This document shows positions 43,801 to 56,500 of a DNA stretch of 64,000 nucleotides, piece after piece. Position 1 is the stretch's first letter. Each line of letters starts with the position of its first letter. The stretch is from Larus michahellis. Lineage: Eukaryota > Chordata > Aves > Charadriiformes > Laridae. The notes below the pieces were generated by a model. That model was not told the origin of the DNA, did not search any database, and saw nothing but the letters and a program-made list of their open reading frames with translations. Position numbers and translations under genes: made by a program. The stretch covers positions 2,237,001-2,301,000 of the forward strand of contig NC_133903.1 of assembly GCF_964199755.1 (NCBI RefSeq), read 5' to 3'.

Positions 43801-46800
43801 AGGAGAAAATGCCTTTTCTCGAATGCCGAAGGGGGTTAAGGGGGGGACGCCGGGTGCGGGGCCAGGCAGGGCCAGGGAGAGCAGAGTCCCGAGGCTGGCA
43901 GGAACGAGCGATGCTCCACACCCACGGCCAGCGCTATTTTATTCAAACAAAGCAAATAATCCCTGCAATCTGCTTTTAGTTTAAAAACATCAACAGGTAG
44001 TTTGTCGTATACGAAATGGGTCATTTTAATTATGCTGGTTTTATTTGAGCTGACGGGCGCAGGAGTTTTACCCAAGAGAAACGAAAAGGTCAGGGTGACG
44101 GTGAGAAGTGCTCCGCACCCCCCACCCCCTGAGCAACGGTGTCGGGATACGGTCCTGGAGCAGCCTGGCCTTTATGCCACGCTTCTGCTTCTGAGCCTCC
44201 CGAACATACCTTACAGGGGTTCTAAAAGTCATTTCAGACCAAATAACATATTAAAGCTGCTTCATTATTTGATTAGATGCAGCCTCTTTCGTATAATCCT
44301 ATGGACAGATGAAAGCTGGATCTCAACAAGAAATATCTAATGGCTACATTTAATAAACTGTTAAGAAAATTCATTTATACTAGATTTTATTTTACTGGAA
44401 ATGAGAGTCATTAAGAAAGGATGCATTAAATTTTCTTAACTAGGTTTGGAAATAAAGATGTTATTTTACAGGAAAGAGAATCAGGCAAAGAAACCTTAGC
44501 TATTTTTACCTCGATATTTATGGACTTAACACGTGTAATCTAATTTTCCCCATCTGAGGAAGCGCTTTCCAGCGCTATGGCTAATTACTGCTCAGGCAAT
44601 TTATAGCTGCAACAACATATATGTGAAAATTTATGAGGAATCTTAAAAGTCCCACTGAAAAAACTGGAAATAAATAAAAGCAAACTAAACTTTGGAAAAA
44701 ATCAATTCACCACGAATGCAGGGGAAGCCTCCTCAGGCACATGCGAAGGAGCCATCTTAAGAGCCACCAATCTCATCTGACACAGGACCATATGCAGGAG
44801 AAAAATCTTATCTACGTGACTGAGAACACAAGCACTGCCTGTAACCTCCAGCTGGCTAACTCGGGCGTTCTTGTTCCTAGTTTTATCAGCAGCAATGAAG
44901 CGGAATAAAGCTGCCCCGGTCATTTGCAGCAAGACTACACAAGACAACACCACAACTGCACGGAGACCCCAACCATGGAAGACAGAGACCTCTCCCAAAG
45001 CAGCTGGAAGGGTTGGGAATATCGACCCATCCATCGCGTGCCCACCCAGAGATGAGTACAGTCGCTAGGGGCCTTCAGGAATGTCTTGAGATGCCCCCAC
45101 AGAAAAAAGAATCCATGTAAACTCCTCCTTCAAAACAAGGAACTTGGAGAAATGCTACAGGTCTGCTGGGCCCAGACGTTGGGATGGGGCCAAGGAAAGC
45201 AGAGCCTGGGCTCAGAGGAGAAGAAAGTTATGTCTAGTTCCCCTCCTGTCACTTGCTTGAAAGGAGACCTTTGGATAGTACAAGGACTTTGGTGAGTCAC
45301 AATCTTCATCACTGTTTAATTTATCCATCTGAAAAATGGGGTAATATAACAATTTCTCAAAAGCTGTCATAACAAGAGTGAATAAATTAGTGTCAAAATA
45401 TTTTTCATTTATTTAGTCAAAATACAGTCATGATACGCTATCAGGAAAGGTATTACGGAAAAGCAAATTACCATTACGATGACGGGGAGAAGATAAGAGA
45501 AAATATTTTTCAAAAAACAAAAATAAAAATCCCTTTAAAGATGGGCATGGTTAGTCGATAACATATTTTTCAGCTGATCCTGTAAATGATAGATGTCAGA
45601 TGAAAGGATTTGTGAATTCATGCTAATGATGCTATTAAATACAGTATTTCCCTATGAGAATGTTTGAACCAAATGCCCAAGTAAATATTTTGACAGCTTT
45701 GTTTCGCACTGAAAAAATGGTAGAAGCGCAAAGAGACAGAAGGTTTCAAAGTAAATCACTCTGCAGCTTTTACCGAAATATGCTTTGAGATGTGTACTTG
45801 TGACCTTCCATAAAATTAATTCAAAGATTTAGGAAGATGAATTATTTGATTTGGAGCCATAAAGCAGGATTAGAGTTTCCTAATCTATTTCTCCCTTTTT
45901 GTTAAATTGAGTGACCATTTATGGTTATGGAAATCACAGGAAGAAATCTCTTTTCTCTGCCACAAACTAAGTAGGCCCATGAGCAGATTTAGAAAGATGG
46001 AAGAGCTATGGACTCCGACGGAGAAAGATTTAGCACGGACATGAGCTTCCCTTGACTTCTCCTCTTAAGTCACGCATTAGCGCTAAGCAAAGGGGTAAGA
46101 AAGCTACTCCAAAACCACTCCCTACAGAAAGGAGTTTATCCGGAATAATACAACTAGCTGAACCATACGAGGTTGGGTTGAGGGACAGTGGCGTTAGTCC
46201 GGCTGCTTTTCCAAAGCTCAGCTTAATAAACTGCATCTTGAGCTTTTACCAATACGGCTGGAAAATCACCCAACGGCTGATGGTTCTGCAACATCCTACT
46301 TCTGAATGAGCTGAAAATACTGCAGAGGTATCTGCAGCATCTGAGAATTTCCACTTGTAAATACGCTTAAAAGTCTTAAGCCCCGACATTTCAGAATCTT
46401 CAAAGCGCCTGTTTTGTCCCTAGAAACCAGAGCTGTTCGCCCAGCCAGCTAGAAATGGCAAAACGCATCCACAAATATTGGTAAGTACCGACGTGCTTCA
46501 AAACTTGATACATTGGTATGGAGAGGGCTTCCTAGAAATGACTGAAATTATTAAAAAAAAGTAATTCTGTCCTTCTGGAACATTTCCAGGATAGTATTAC
46601 AGATACCCAGAATATACTCCTATGGTTCATTTTCTTCCCAGAAATTCTTGGTAAAAATAGCTGAGATTGGCTCCCAGCTACTTCAAGTTGTTTTTTGTTC
46701 TTACTTTTGGTTGCTGTTTTTAGAATTATGTAGTAAATAATACTATTATTTATCAGCATTAACTTTAACTGACAACAAGCTGATCTTCAGAAGCAGCTAC

Positions 46801-49800
46801 CGAGGCCCCAGTGCCGGCTCTGGAAGCGGAATAACCGATAAATCAGCGCTGGGCAGAGCCTGAGCTCATCTGCAGAGAGCCACGACTGCTTAACTCAGCT
46901 CATCTGGGTGTTAACGTGGTTATTCAGCACCCGGAGCCCGCTCAGGATTTCTGCACAGCACCGTGTTGTGCAGGCACCTTCCTCCGCTCCGCGCCGGCCC
47001 CTCCGCCACCCCCGAACCGCAGAGAAGAGCTGCGGAGCCTGCACCCCTCCGTCTGGGTCCCTGTAATATTTATAGGTGGAAAAAGAGAGCAGATATCCAT
47101 AAGGAACAGTAACCTGCACAAACTCACTAAAATAAAAGTTAAGATGTTAATGTGCTTCTTGCCGAGCAGTGGGATTGTCGTACTGGAACCATAAAAAGCA
47201 GCCAACCCACCAAGAAGTTAATAACGGTTTAAAAGCAGTTCCTGCACAATCCGACATCCTGTGGATGTCATGCGGGGGTTAGAAAAACCCTGGCGTGGCT
47301 CCAGCGCAGTTCTGCGCATCACTCGCCACCACGGTACAGCAAAGTGAATCCAGAAGTCAACGAGTGCATGGCAAGGGACGGAAAATCATCAGGTCGGGCT
47401 GCCCTCAGACATCGCGGTTAAAAAGCTGTACGCTGCCATTACCGGGAGTGTAACGTGACATTCACAGAATCCTAAACGCATAGTTTGAATAACCAGGTGA
47501 TAATGAGAGCACTAACATCTGGAGATGTATATCGTAAAGCCGGCTCTGAAGCGGGAGGGTATCCGTCCCTTCTACAGTCAGTGAAAAACGTATTATGGCT
47601 ACAGTTGGCATGTCAGTGCCAACACTGTCATTACCGCAAAACTGTCTGGGGGAGGAGAAAAGCAAAGGTTTTCAGTGTGCAGCAAATGAAATGTGAAATC
47701 TCCATGTGCCGTGGCTCAAAGATGAATCCAGGGTTGTTGCCCATAAACCAAAGCCAGAGTGCCAGGAGCAGGAAGGAATCGCAGACTCTCAGTCCCTTCT
47801 GCGTGAAGCTGGAAGGCGGCTCCAGTAAAACCAGGTTTGCTTCCAGGTCTCGCATTTCCAGAATGATCACAGACACAGAAATTCAAAGAAGAGCAATAGA
47901 GAACGTCAGTGTCTGGAAGGACGAGCCAAAGATGAAGGATGATGGATGTGCTGCTTCAAAGAAGGGGCAGCGAGATGGAGAAAACCAACACAGGCCTGTG
48001 AAGGATGTAAACACCAGGACGGGGAGAAGCTATTTACAAAATGTGGGGCAATACAGCAACTTAGAAAACCTTGCTCAGTAACAGGTCCCACATAGCAGAA
48101 CAATTCTTCTGCTTCACATACCCTAAGAGCGAGCTTTGCCTTCTGCAGAAGATAATACCCTGAAGTACATTTACAGAAAAGCCCGAAGCAGCACCAAATG
48201 TGGAGAGCGAAGATGCCCTCTCCACCCACCCCCAGCGAGAAGAAGTGCCTGCATACCGGCGCCCTAAAAATAGGAAAGGTGTGGGCATTGCAACAGAGCT
48301 TTGTGGAGTTTCTGAGTAATGCCGGGGCTGCCAGGGAACAGCAAACAAACTGACGTGGCTTCATCAGATGCCACGGGGTACTGGAGTTACACAAGGGAGC
48401 GTAGGAGAATGATAAGGTAACTCATTAATAAGACGAGACTACTTTCCTCTGCCACGAACAGAGCGAGTGGCTTCCTTTAAAACGGGGAAGATCTGCCCAA
48501 CTATTGGCATCGGCTGGAAAACGCTCAGTTTCACAGACCCGCTGACTGAGGTCAAGGAGAGGAATCCCACTCAGAGGCAGGTCAGGCCCCGGTAGAAATT
48601 AAAAGTCAAGCAATATAGAAAGTTGGAGAAGTGCTAAAACAAATTCACTGACCTCTCAAGCATTAGGGGAAGTGCGAGCCTTTGAAATCAGATAGCAGCA
48701 AGTGCCTGCCCAAGGGCACGTCGAACAGCCGCAGAACAACGCCAAATGCAAATTCATCCTCTATCTGACTCTCCGGATTCATAAGGCTTCTTACGCAGCT
48801 AATGAATGTGGCAAAATGACCAAAAGCATGTTCAACAGATTAATTACATCCATAGTTAATGCTTGCCCCAGAACCTTTAAAAAATAACCCTATGATTATT
48901 AAAGCAAAACCAGCTCCCTCACGACTCCCCTCATCTTTGAGGAAAAGCTGCTCTTTCAAGACACCTTTGAGCCCCAGTTGTTGAAGGGAACTCGGCGACG
49001 CATTTCTGTGTCTAATCACAATTCCTTCTCCTTAAGTTCACATCCCGTTTTTGCTGCTGGCTAATTGAGATTCATCACTCCAGCAGTTTATGAAATCCAA
49101 GATAACTGATGAGCTTTTATATAGGCTGCACCTCCCTGTCAGGAAGGAAACTCGTTCTCCGTCCTGGAGGATGGAGGAAGGAGAAACGACAGTAAATGCC
49201 AATGTTAGTTGCTCTTAAACCCAAGGAGCCTGTCTCTGGATGGAGAAAAAAATTCTGTGTATGTTTAGATTTCTAGCGCATCGGTTACTCTTAATAGCTA
49301 AAATCTTAAGCTATCGATGGTGAGCCATCAACACCAGTGCCAAGTTTGAAATTAATAAAGACTAAGGCCAGCAGCAATGAGAATGACATAAATTTAAGTT
49401 CAGAATCAAATATCAAGTCATCATTGACCGTGGCTAAAAAAATACTTAAACTGTGAGAGGAAAAACAGCTTCAAAATGTTGCGGATCAAGGAAGCAAACT
49501 AAACCTGACACGAGCCCACTCAATGTACTTTAAATTTAGAAACTTGTTTTCAGCGTTCATGAGTGGGCCTGTATCTGCGCAGACGCTCTCTCAGTGGAGT
49601 CACCTGCTCCCGAACGGGGTAGGACGAATGGGTTTGTCATTTCCTGAAGGGCCACCTTCATCGCAGCTGTTCCGCCACAAATCTCAGCCTGGGACAAACT
49701 TCCACCGCTTCCTTCAAAACCCAGACGCTTCCTGGATGCTACCACTGCGTGAACACCAAGCTGCCTATTAATGCCCTGCTCCAGGTGGCCTCTGCTCCAG

Positions 49801-52800
49801 CAGGAGTAAATATCAACAAATAAATACATATATATGTGTGTGTGTGTACCTGTGTATATATATATATGCTTCTGGCAATGCCTTTCCAGTCTGCAAACCC
49901 GGCAGCCGAAGCGCCGCCCTGGGCAGCACAGCGCTGTCAGCAGAACTGCCACCGCCCCCAGCAAAAACCACCTCCTGTTCCGCAGAGTCAGGCCCTTTCC
50001 CCACTCCACGGGAAACTCTGCATCTCACTTTTGTCCTTCTGTAACGTGCCCTTGCTTTGGGTTATTCTCATAAGCATCTTTCTTTTTTCCTTAAAGAAGT
50101 CTCTGACATTCTCTGAATCTCACCTAAATTTAAATTCGGGATGAGGGAAGTAGGATCTATAAAGAAAACTGAGAAGACACTGCCTTTAGGAAACATTCTG
50201 GTGACGTATATTACTAATACAGCATAAAGCATTATAGAAAGAAAAGAAATGTGCTCCAGCAGCTTATTTTTTAAATTTTAACACGTGACAAATAATATCG
50301 CAAGGGCTTCGGTAATTCACAGCAACATCCAGATAACAATATTATCTATGACTTCCACTTCAGATGAGATCAATCTTGTCATTCCACATACTTTTAGTGA
50401 CATCTTTTCAGATCTCTGCCTATTCCTTTGATGGGTGGTGGAGAAAACCATATGTGCAGATCCATGCAGCAATGAACTTTCAAAGCCAAACACAAGCACA
50501 GAAACATTTCTAGGAGAGAGCGTCTTGCCAAGACAAACAAGTTCTGCCAACATTTTAACAGCACAGAAGGTCAGTTAGGTGATAATTAAGTCTAATTACC
50601 ATTCTCATGAACTGCAACATCTTTTCACTTGAAGGCTCTTAATGCTCAGAAAAGGAAAAATTTTTATTTTATATTTTCCAAGAATCAAAGTAATGAGACA
50701 TTCTCATCTTCGCTTTAAACATGAATCATCACTTACCATCAGACAGAAAAAAGGTCCGTCATGATTAAGAGGAAGAGATTTGTGCAGTTTATTCAACCAC
50801 TAACACTTCCCCACTCCTGCTCTTCCCTATTCCTCCGCAGTAATTTTACAGGGTTTTTTTCTCTTCTGTTCAGCACCACTCAGGTTTTTTTCATTATCCC
50901 ACATTTTCTTTTTTTCCTTCTCATAGTTTTACAACCTTTCTGCTTCCCATTTTGCTTTAGCTCCCTAATTTTAATCCTCCATTTATCTTCAGATCTCCCT
51001 CTGCTCCCCCAGCAAGCTGCAGACCCCGACAGCGGTGACTTTCTTCAGTTTCCGCAGACAGGCTGCCATTGCTCCCGAGCTCACCTCATCCGGGGAAAAG
51101 GCGAGAGAAAAAATGGTGAGGAAAAGACTTTTTTTTTTTTCTCCACAACACAAAGTGAGAGAGGAAAAAGCCAGGAGAAAGACAGGGAACTGCTGGGGAG
51201 AGTCCAGCAGAGGGTGAGAAGGTGCTCAGGGCCCGGAGCATCTCTGTGCTGAGGAAAGGCTGAGAGCCCTGGGGCTGTTCCGCCTGGGGAGGAGCAGACG
51301 GAGAGGGATCTCATCAATGCTCAGCAAGAGCTAACGGGCGGGGGGCAAGAGGATGGGGCCAGGCTCTTCTCAGTGGTGCCCATGACAGGACAAGGGGCAA
51401 CGGGCACAAACTGGAACACGGGAAATTCCATCTCAACCTCTCGCCTGAAGCCTCATACAGTGTGCTCTCATACTGCGAATAGTCTCTGAATAAATAAAAA
51501 TGACAGTTTTGGTCACCATACGGTACTTCGGGTTCCACCTGTCCTGCAGGAGATTCACGCGTCACCAGGGAATCACTTTGCTTAGCCATCCCTATGTCAT
51601 GTAGGGCTTTTTATTGTAGGTGGGGCAGAACACGAATCCACAGCACCCTTGGTTTACTTCCAATTATATTAATCTTTTGCATCTATAAGATTAACTTCCC
51701 CTCCCACATATCATTCATGCCTGCAGCCCTGCTAAAACACGTGGACTGAAATCCTTGACCCACTGAGGTTGCTGGAGTTTTACACAGAACTTCCAGAGCT
51801 TAAATTTTAGTTTCACTTCCCCAGCTAATATATGACTTCTCTGATTATTTTAAATCTATCTATTTCTTTTTCCGGTCTTGCTGGGTTGAAAAAACTTCAG
51901 AGATGTAAAAGTATTAAGCTGTTCTTCCGTCATTTGCAACAGCGTAAGACGATCCTGGGACATTCGGGCTATAATGCTGTCTACAGGTTTTGCTTGCTTG
52001 GCAGTCCAGCATCTTACAGAATCATAGCGTGGTTTGGGTTGGAGGGCACCTTAGAGATCATCTAATTCCAATCCCCCGACTATGACAAAATTCAAACTGG
52101 CTGTTGCTGAAATAACGCTGCTGTACATAGAGCCCCTGGACTCTGCGTATTACAAGACCAAACGACACAGCAGGTTTACTCTTTAATTTGGTACAGGTTA
52201 AGTGAAACTCTGGAGTCCAAGTAGTTCAAATAGTTTCACGTTTTCTCACCTAACAAGGCAAAAATCCATCCAGCTAACAGCGGAATGGCAACCAAAAACC
52301 CCACGGCTTGTTCCTTTGCTCTCCAAACCTGACAGCCGTCCTCCCAGCGCCCGGCCCGCGCAGACGCCCCAAAGCGACCCATCAAGCCCTTCGCGCTTCA
52401 ACCCAGCGGTGAAGCTGCTCCAGCTGTTTTCCAGATCAAAAATGTTACTGTCATTTCTGCGATCGCTGCGTGCTGTGGGTTATGTAAGGAAAAGGCACGT
52501 GTCCCTCTGCCTGGAATGCAATTAATTTCCTCCCTCCCCACGGAGAGCGGGACCTAACAATTCAGACAGTCTGGATGCTCCAGGTTTGCGCGTGGCCAGA
52601 GAGAATGGTTTTCCCCTGGAATTCCTCCTCGTGGTAACCCGCTCTTTGTACGTGCCAGTCTTCTGGAGGGCTTACACGCAGGGTGTATTTCACAGTTGGG
52701 AAAAAAATAAACACCACCGTCCTGTTTATACATGGCTGTAGGGCACTAAGAATGCTTTGTTGCAGTTCTTTATTTTAACCAGACTTTGCTTTATGTTGGA

Positions 52801-53574
52801 ATTTAAAGTATTCTAAATAAGCGCGCTAACTAGATGAAGTAATTGCTTCCGATCTGAAATCAACCACTATACTTGGTATACACCTTGGTATGCAAAAATA
52901 AGGCATGGTACACTATTAACTTTAAAATAGCGGCATAATCTCATCTTAATTTACAAATACCCAAATATCACGCAGGCGGTTAAATTCAGACTCCATAACG
53001 TGTAACCGCTTCATGCAATTTGCTTGTAGAAAGAGAACAACCAGAACTCCTTTGCTTAAAATGGCGCATTTAAACAAACTCATTTCCTCGGTGCAATCTT
53101 TTCTGCCCCGTGCCTTCCGCCTCTGTACGTGCAGCTAACCCAGGGACATCTCTGTATCACCGGTGAGATCTGCCGCCTTTCCCCGTCCCTAACGTCCCTC
53201 CGGAGTTCCCGTGACAGACATACAAGGGGGGGACCAGCCGTAGGCCAGGGTGGCAACTGAGATGAAACATTAACTTAGCACTTAACTGCAGCAATTTCCT
53301 TTAGCGTGTTATTACTTGGCTCAGCTCGTTTTGGATCTCTGGCAGGGTTTACAGCTGACTTCTGCGGGCAGCACCTGCAGAGGTTTTACTGTTCTTACCT
53401 GGTTAAATAGGCCAGAGCCAGCTCACATCCCGACGGCTTTTTGGGCTCTGCCTTTTTAGTAGAGATTCCAGCTTCCCTCATCAGCTGTTTTTCTTTCTTC
53501 TTGTGCTCTTTCTTCAATTTTCGTTCCAGTTTCCTCCTTTCCTCTGCCGTAAGTTCTTCCTCTTCTTCTGTTGC
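28674..53574 (-). CDS. C7orf50: C7orf50 orthologue, WKF-domain protein (last three coding exons; 5' end beyond window)
   Basis: Three exons, 53574-53399, 33322-33241 and 28856-28674, join in frame with GT-AG introns and encode the C-terminal 146 residues (human protein is about 194). The first gives a Glu run, then a Lys-rich coiled-coil-like stretch ([18 protein letters not shown]) and [11 protein letters not shown]. The second gives [20 protein letters not shown], the WKF motif. The third gives [20 protein letters not shown] through [10 protein letters not shown]. These match human C7orf50 in order, spacing and C-terminus. The human protein is nucleolar and RNA-associated. As I recall, a yeast WKF-domain protein (Ycr016w/Rbp95) acts in large-subunit ribosome assembly, so a ribosome-biogenesis role is likely but unproven. 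The basic N-terminus (about 50 residues) was not found up to 64000 and should lie further right. Nothing is broken in the visible part. Confidence 0.93.
28857..33240 (-). other. C7orf50: C7orf50 last intron
   Basis: This is a 4.4-kb GT-AG intron (donor AAG|GTTTGT). It is AT-rich in most of its length. It has a long A run at 29177-29192 and many short AT stretches. No transposon, RNA gene or exon recognised. Confidence 0.75.
33241..33322 (-). CDS. C7orf50: C7orf50 penultimate coding exon (WKF motif)
   Basis: This 82-bp exon has acceptor CTACTACAG behind a T-rich tract and donor GAG AAG|GTTTGT. It is too short for ordinary open-frame scans. It encodes [20 protein letters not shown] then HMYDKEK, closely matching human [20 protein letters not shown]. 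The codon split over the upstream junction is AG|C (Ser), where human has Arg. Confidence 0.94.
39328..39365 (+). repeat. Pyrimidine tract (T-rich with CTC interruptions)
   Basis: Runs of 6-10 T separated by CTC or C end in CTTTAG. This is simple sequence. It resembles a plus-strand acceptor tract, but no exon is recognised after it, and both genes here are on the other strand. Confidence 0.7.
42104..42244. repeat. Minisatellite, three 47-bp tandem units
   Basis: Units begin ATCCTTGAGGAAC at 42104, 42151 and 42198, a constant period of 47. The first two units differ at about two positions. The third diverges in its last dozen bases (GCGTTGTCTCAGG). The period is not a multiple of three and no coding role is suggested. 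Confidence 0.92.
49826..49869 (+). repeat. TA/TG dinucleotide microsatellite
   Basis: The stretch reads ACATATATATGTGTGTGTGT followed by ACCTGTG and TATATATATATATATG. It is probably length-polymorphic. It lies in the 20-kb C7orf50 intron. Confidence 0.9.
51174..51440 (+). repeat. CR1 LINE internal fragment (lacks the 3' end)
   Basis: The CR1 ORF2-end motifs are present: GAGAAAGACAGGGAACTGCT, GAGGAAAGGCTGAGAGCC, AGAGGATGGGGCCAGGCTCT, GGGGCAACGGGCACAAACTG and AAATTCCATCTCAAC. Both the 5' part and the usual tail are missing. The copy was therefore truncated at both ends or cut by a later deletion. Confidence 0.85.
52017..52078 (-). repeat. CR1 LINE 3'-tail fragment, minus orientation
   Basis: On the minus strand it reads ATTAGATGATCTCTAAGGTG, then CCCTCCAACCCAAACCACG, then CTATGATTCTG. 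About 62 bp remain, the extreme 3' end of a CR1 copy. Confidence 0.85.
53399..53574 (-). CDS. C7orf50: C7orf50 coding exon with Lys-rich segment (first C7orf50 exon in window)
   Basis: The 176-bp exon has acceptor TATTTCAG and donor CCAG|GTAAGA. It encodes [20 protein letters not shown], then [20 protein letters not shown] and [18 protein letters not shown]. Human has [20 protein letters not shown] and SGAELALDYL at the same place. It is likely nucleolar-targeting and RNA-binding through its basic stretch, by inference. Confidence 0.94.
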
Positions 53575-56500
53575 CTGAAATAACCAACATTTAAATGAAG
53601 TGTTTATATTTCTATAGGAAAGTGAACAAAACATGCATCAGTGCAATTGAAGGGCACAGGTAATATTTAAAACCAGAAGCTTCAAGCTTTTATTTTACTG
53701 CTCGCTGCACTTCCCTCACCTCTCTACTCTGCTTAATGCACAGAACTGTAAATACTGCACGTGCAGAAATCTGCAGAACAGCCCTCTACAGACGACGGTA
53801 CCATTCTCAGCGGTAATCTGAGCACCGTCTTGCTACGTATTAATCATCGTATCGACGACTTGTTTTCCTGTTTGCTCTCCCATACTCAGACCTGATGGGG
53901 GAACGGGAACAGCAGGGGCTGTTTCGTGGTGGAGGGCGGGTACGGATTATTTTTTACAGCATACACACATTTAAGTGTGAGAAGGAAAGTTTCCTTAAGA
54001 TCCTCAGTTTCTGGGGCTGTTTGTTGTCTAACCTCACACTTCCCTGGGCTGAGCAAACCTCTGTCTGCCACACAGGGGCTTCACCTCCATTATCCCAAAG
54101 GGGAAGACGTGACAACTGCCATCTTCATCCAAGACCTCCTGGAGATCCTTTAGCAATCTTGGGTAAACACATGCACAATCTTGCATAAACAAAGGCTGAA
54201 GTTTCTTTAGGTTTGTAGACAGCATCGTTAATTATTCACACTGAAAACCAAATTGCTATAAATATATCCATAAGCATACTCCAAATGAAAATATTTATTT
54301 CACGTACAGATGAAGAGCATTAAATAGATATGCTGAGTTTACCGGGGAAAATCCAGGGTGAGATCACACAATGCAGAAATAAAAACCACAGCAAGTAACT
54401 CCAGGGACTCCTGAAGTCTGAGAGAGGTCCATTCATGTCTTTCCAGGCAATGGTCCCACTGAATTGTTTAGCATCAACTAGAAGCATAAAAAATCACAGC
54501 TGGTCTAATCCTAGACGGCTGTTTACCCAACGCTCTCCCCGAGATTTACTCTTTACAGAGCCCTAACTCCTTTAATGACCATCGTACACAGACCTGCACA
54601 AAATTGTCAACAAAAGTAGCTTCTGGGTATCCAAACCCCCACGTACCTCTGGAACAGGAGGGATTTGGACACTGTGAAGCCACCTCTTCTGTGCAACCTC
54701 CCAGCAACAACAGAGCGATGAAAGAATACGAAATTCTGCAAGCAAGACTCTTGCACCGTATTGGTGTTGCTTTTGGATAGTTCCAAGCCTAAGACTGAAG
54801 GGGTGGTGCTAATTCTTATCTTACATGATAGTTACAGACCTCACACAGTCCCAATTAGAACTTTGATACCTCCATCGTGGTTGAAGGACCTGCCGCTGCT
54901 CAGCCACCTCCACCGGCCAGGCACCGCGATACAATGCAGGCTAAAAAGAATGAACGCTGAGGAACATTAAATACCACCTTCTCTTCCAAGTAAGAACGGA
55001 AATCCAGTTAACAACAATACCGTAAATAGCTTCTGTCATGAGCTCAGGGTTTCTAGCTCCTGTTTGCTGTACCGCTGCCCTGCTCTCATTTGGAGCCAAC
55101 TCAAAACTGCAAACACTGACACGCTTCTAAATTAGGGGCTCGGACTGGAATAGGTTGTCAGGCCCCTGGTTTTTTTATCTAACCATATTCAGCATCTTCT
55201 GTCGAGACTGTTTAAATATCCTGCTCATTTAACAAGACATTTAACAAGCAGGGGTGGGGCTGTGGGCAACGCTGTGGAAACACAAAGGATTGCAGTAACA
55301 GGAAACATGAGAGAGATGTTGCCCAAACAATAATGATTTGCCAATGACTCCATTAATTAGGCCACTTCCTTAGCTGTACCGGGTTTGTTCAGACAACCTG
55401 AGCAAGGGACAGATTCCTGTGAGGCCAGGCTACACCTGTAGGAAGATGGGGGCTCTGGGTAGGGAAAATCACCCACAACAGCGTGGACATGGCACGGATG
55501 TAAGGTGGCCCAGGAAACATCTACCTGACCTGCACACAAACGGACTTTGAAGCAGATTCCTACACGACAAGGGCAGAAAAATGGGAGACTGCATGCAAGT
55601 GTTTGTTGAGTTATTTAAATTGTAATTCTTCTGCTCAAAATAGAGTGCACTGCTTCTGCCAAATCTGCACATCCCTCAGACGCTTCAACCACCAGCTGCC
55701 AAAGGTGGAGGGTGCTGAGACAAGTAAGGTTGTCCTGGGGAGCCACCCGTGCCCACGGCAGCTGAATTAGCACCTCACACCCCCAGGCTGGGGAAGATGA
55801 AGGAGTTGAACCACCACCAGCATTCCCAGAAACAAGAATTACATTGGCAGACTGGACTAGGTTCGGATCCAGCAGCTTTACCATGGCATCGTACTTGCCA
55901 GGGGAGGTCCTCTGCTCGAGCGTCGGGAACCCACGGAGGCCAACCAGGGCAAGAGAGACGCTCTTCCTCCTCCCTCGCTCCCTCCTCACCTCTGCAGGGA
56001 CCCAGAACTGAAACCTTGGTGCACGGGAAGATCAGCCGCGGTATGAGAAGATTGGTTAAAACCACTTCATAAACTGACAAATCCTCAGTGTTCCTCCAAT
56101 TCGTGTTTGTCGAGTGCTTTCAAGCATCCAGAGATGGTGCTAAATAACATTATTCTCGCCGACATTAAGCAGAGGATGGTTAAAGGGGACAACACCTGAC
56201 CACGACCGATTTGCCAGAGACACCTGCCGAGCACCAAATACTTGTTCAGCGTCAATTCACCCGACTCATCTTTCCAACCCTCTGTTTTCAAAGGCCAAAA
56301 AAAGGGGCAAGAAAGCAGAAATCCGAAAAAAATGGGAGTGGGACAGCAAAGACTTGCTTTTTTTGTTTAAAATACTTTCTAGCTTTTTTTATGGAAAAGC
56401 CAGCAATCATGTGTAAACACATGCAAAAAAGCAGCATATGCTGCATTTGTACAGAAGACATTTTATAACTCATGCTGAGAATAAAATAATATTTAGGGTG

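Larger units (their letters stand above)
33323..53398 (-). other. C7orf50: C7orf50 20-kb intron
   Basis: This GT-AG intron (donor CCAG|GTAAGA) contains a pyrimidine tract at 39328-39365, a 47-bp minisatellite at 42104-42244 and a possible LTR-like stretch near 44.7-45.1 kb. It also holds a TA/TG microsatellite at 49826-49869 and CR1 pieces at 51174-51440 and 52017-52078. No nested gene such as GPR146 (a roughly 330-codon single-exon frame) is present here. An open frame of 198 codons at 47485-48081 is unexplained. Confidence 0.75.

Noticed and set aside
50761-51252. 163-codon plus-strand frame with a hydrophobic Phe-rich stretch
   Set aside because: The Phe/Leu richness comes from a T-rich tract, and the end of the frame runs into a CR1 fragment.
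28857-53398. GPR146, GPER1 or mir-339 inside the visible C7orf50 introns
   Set aside because: In human these lie in C7orf50, so I looked. No roughly 330-codon receptor frame exists here, and I saw no match to the miR-339 mature sequence as I remember it.
55615-55989. 124-codon minus-strand frame upstream of the C7orf50 Lys-rich exon
   Set aside because: I tested it as the missing N-terminal exon. It lacks the Lys-rich start expected and has no donor in the right phase that I can see.
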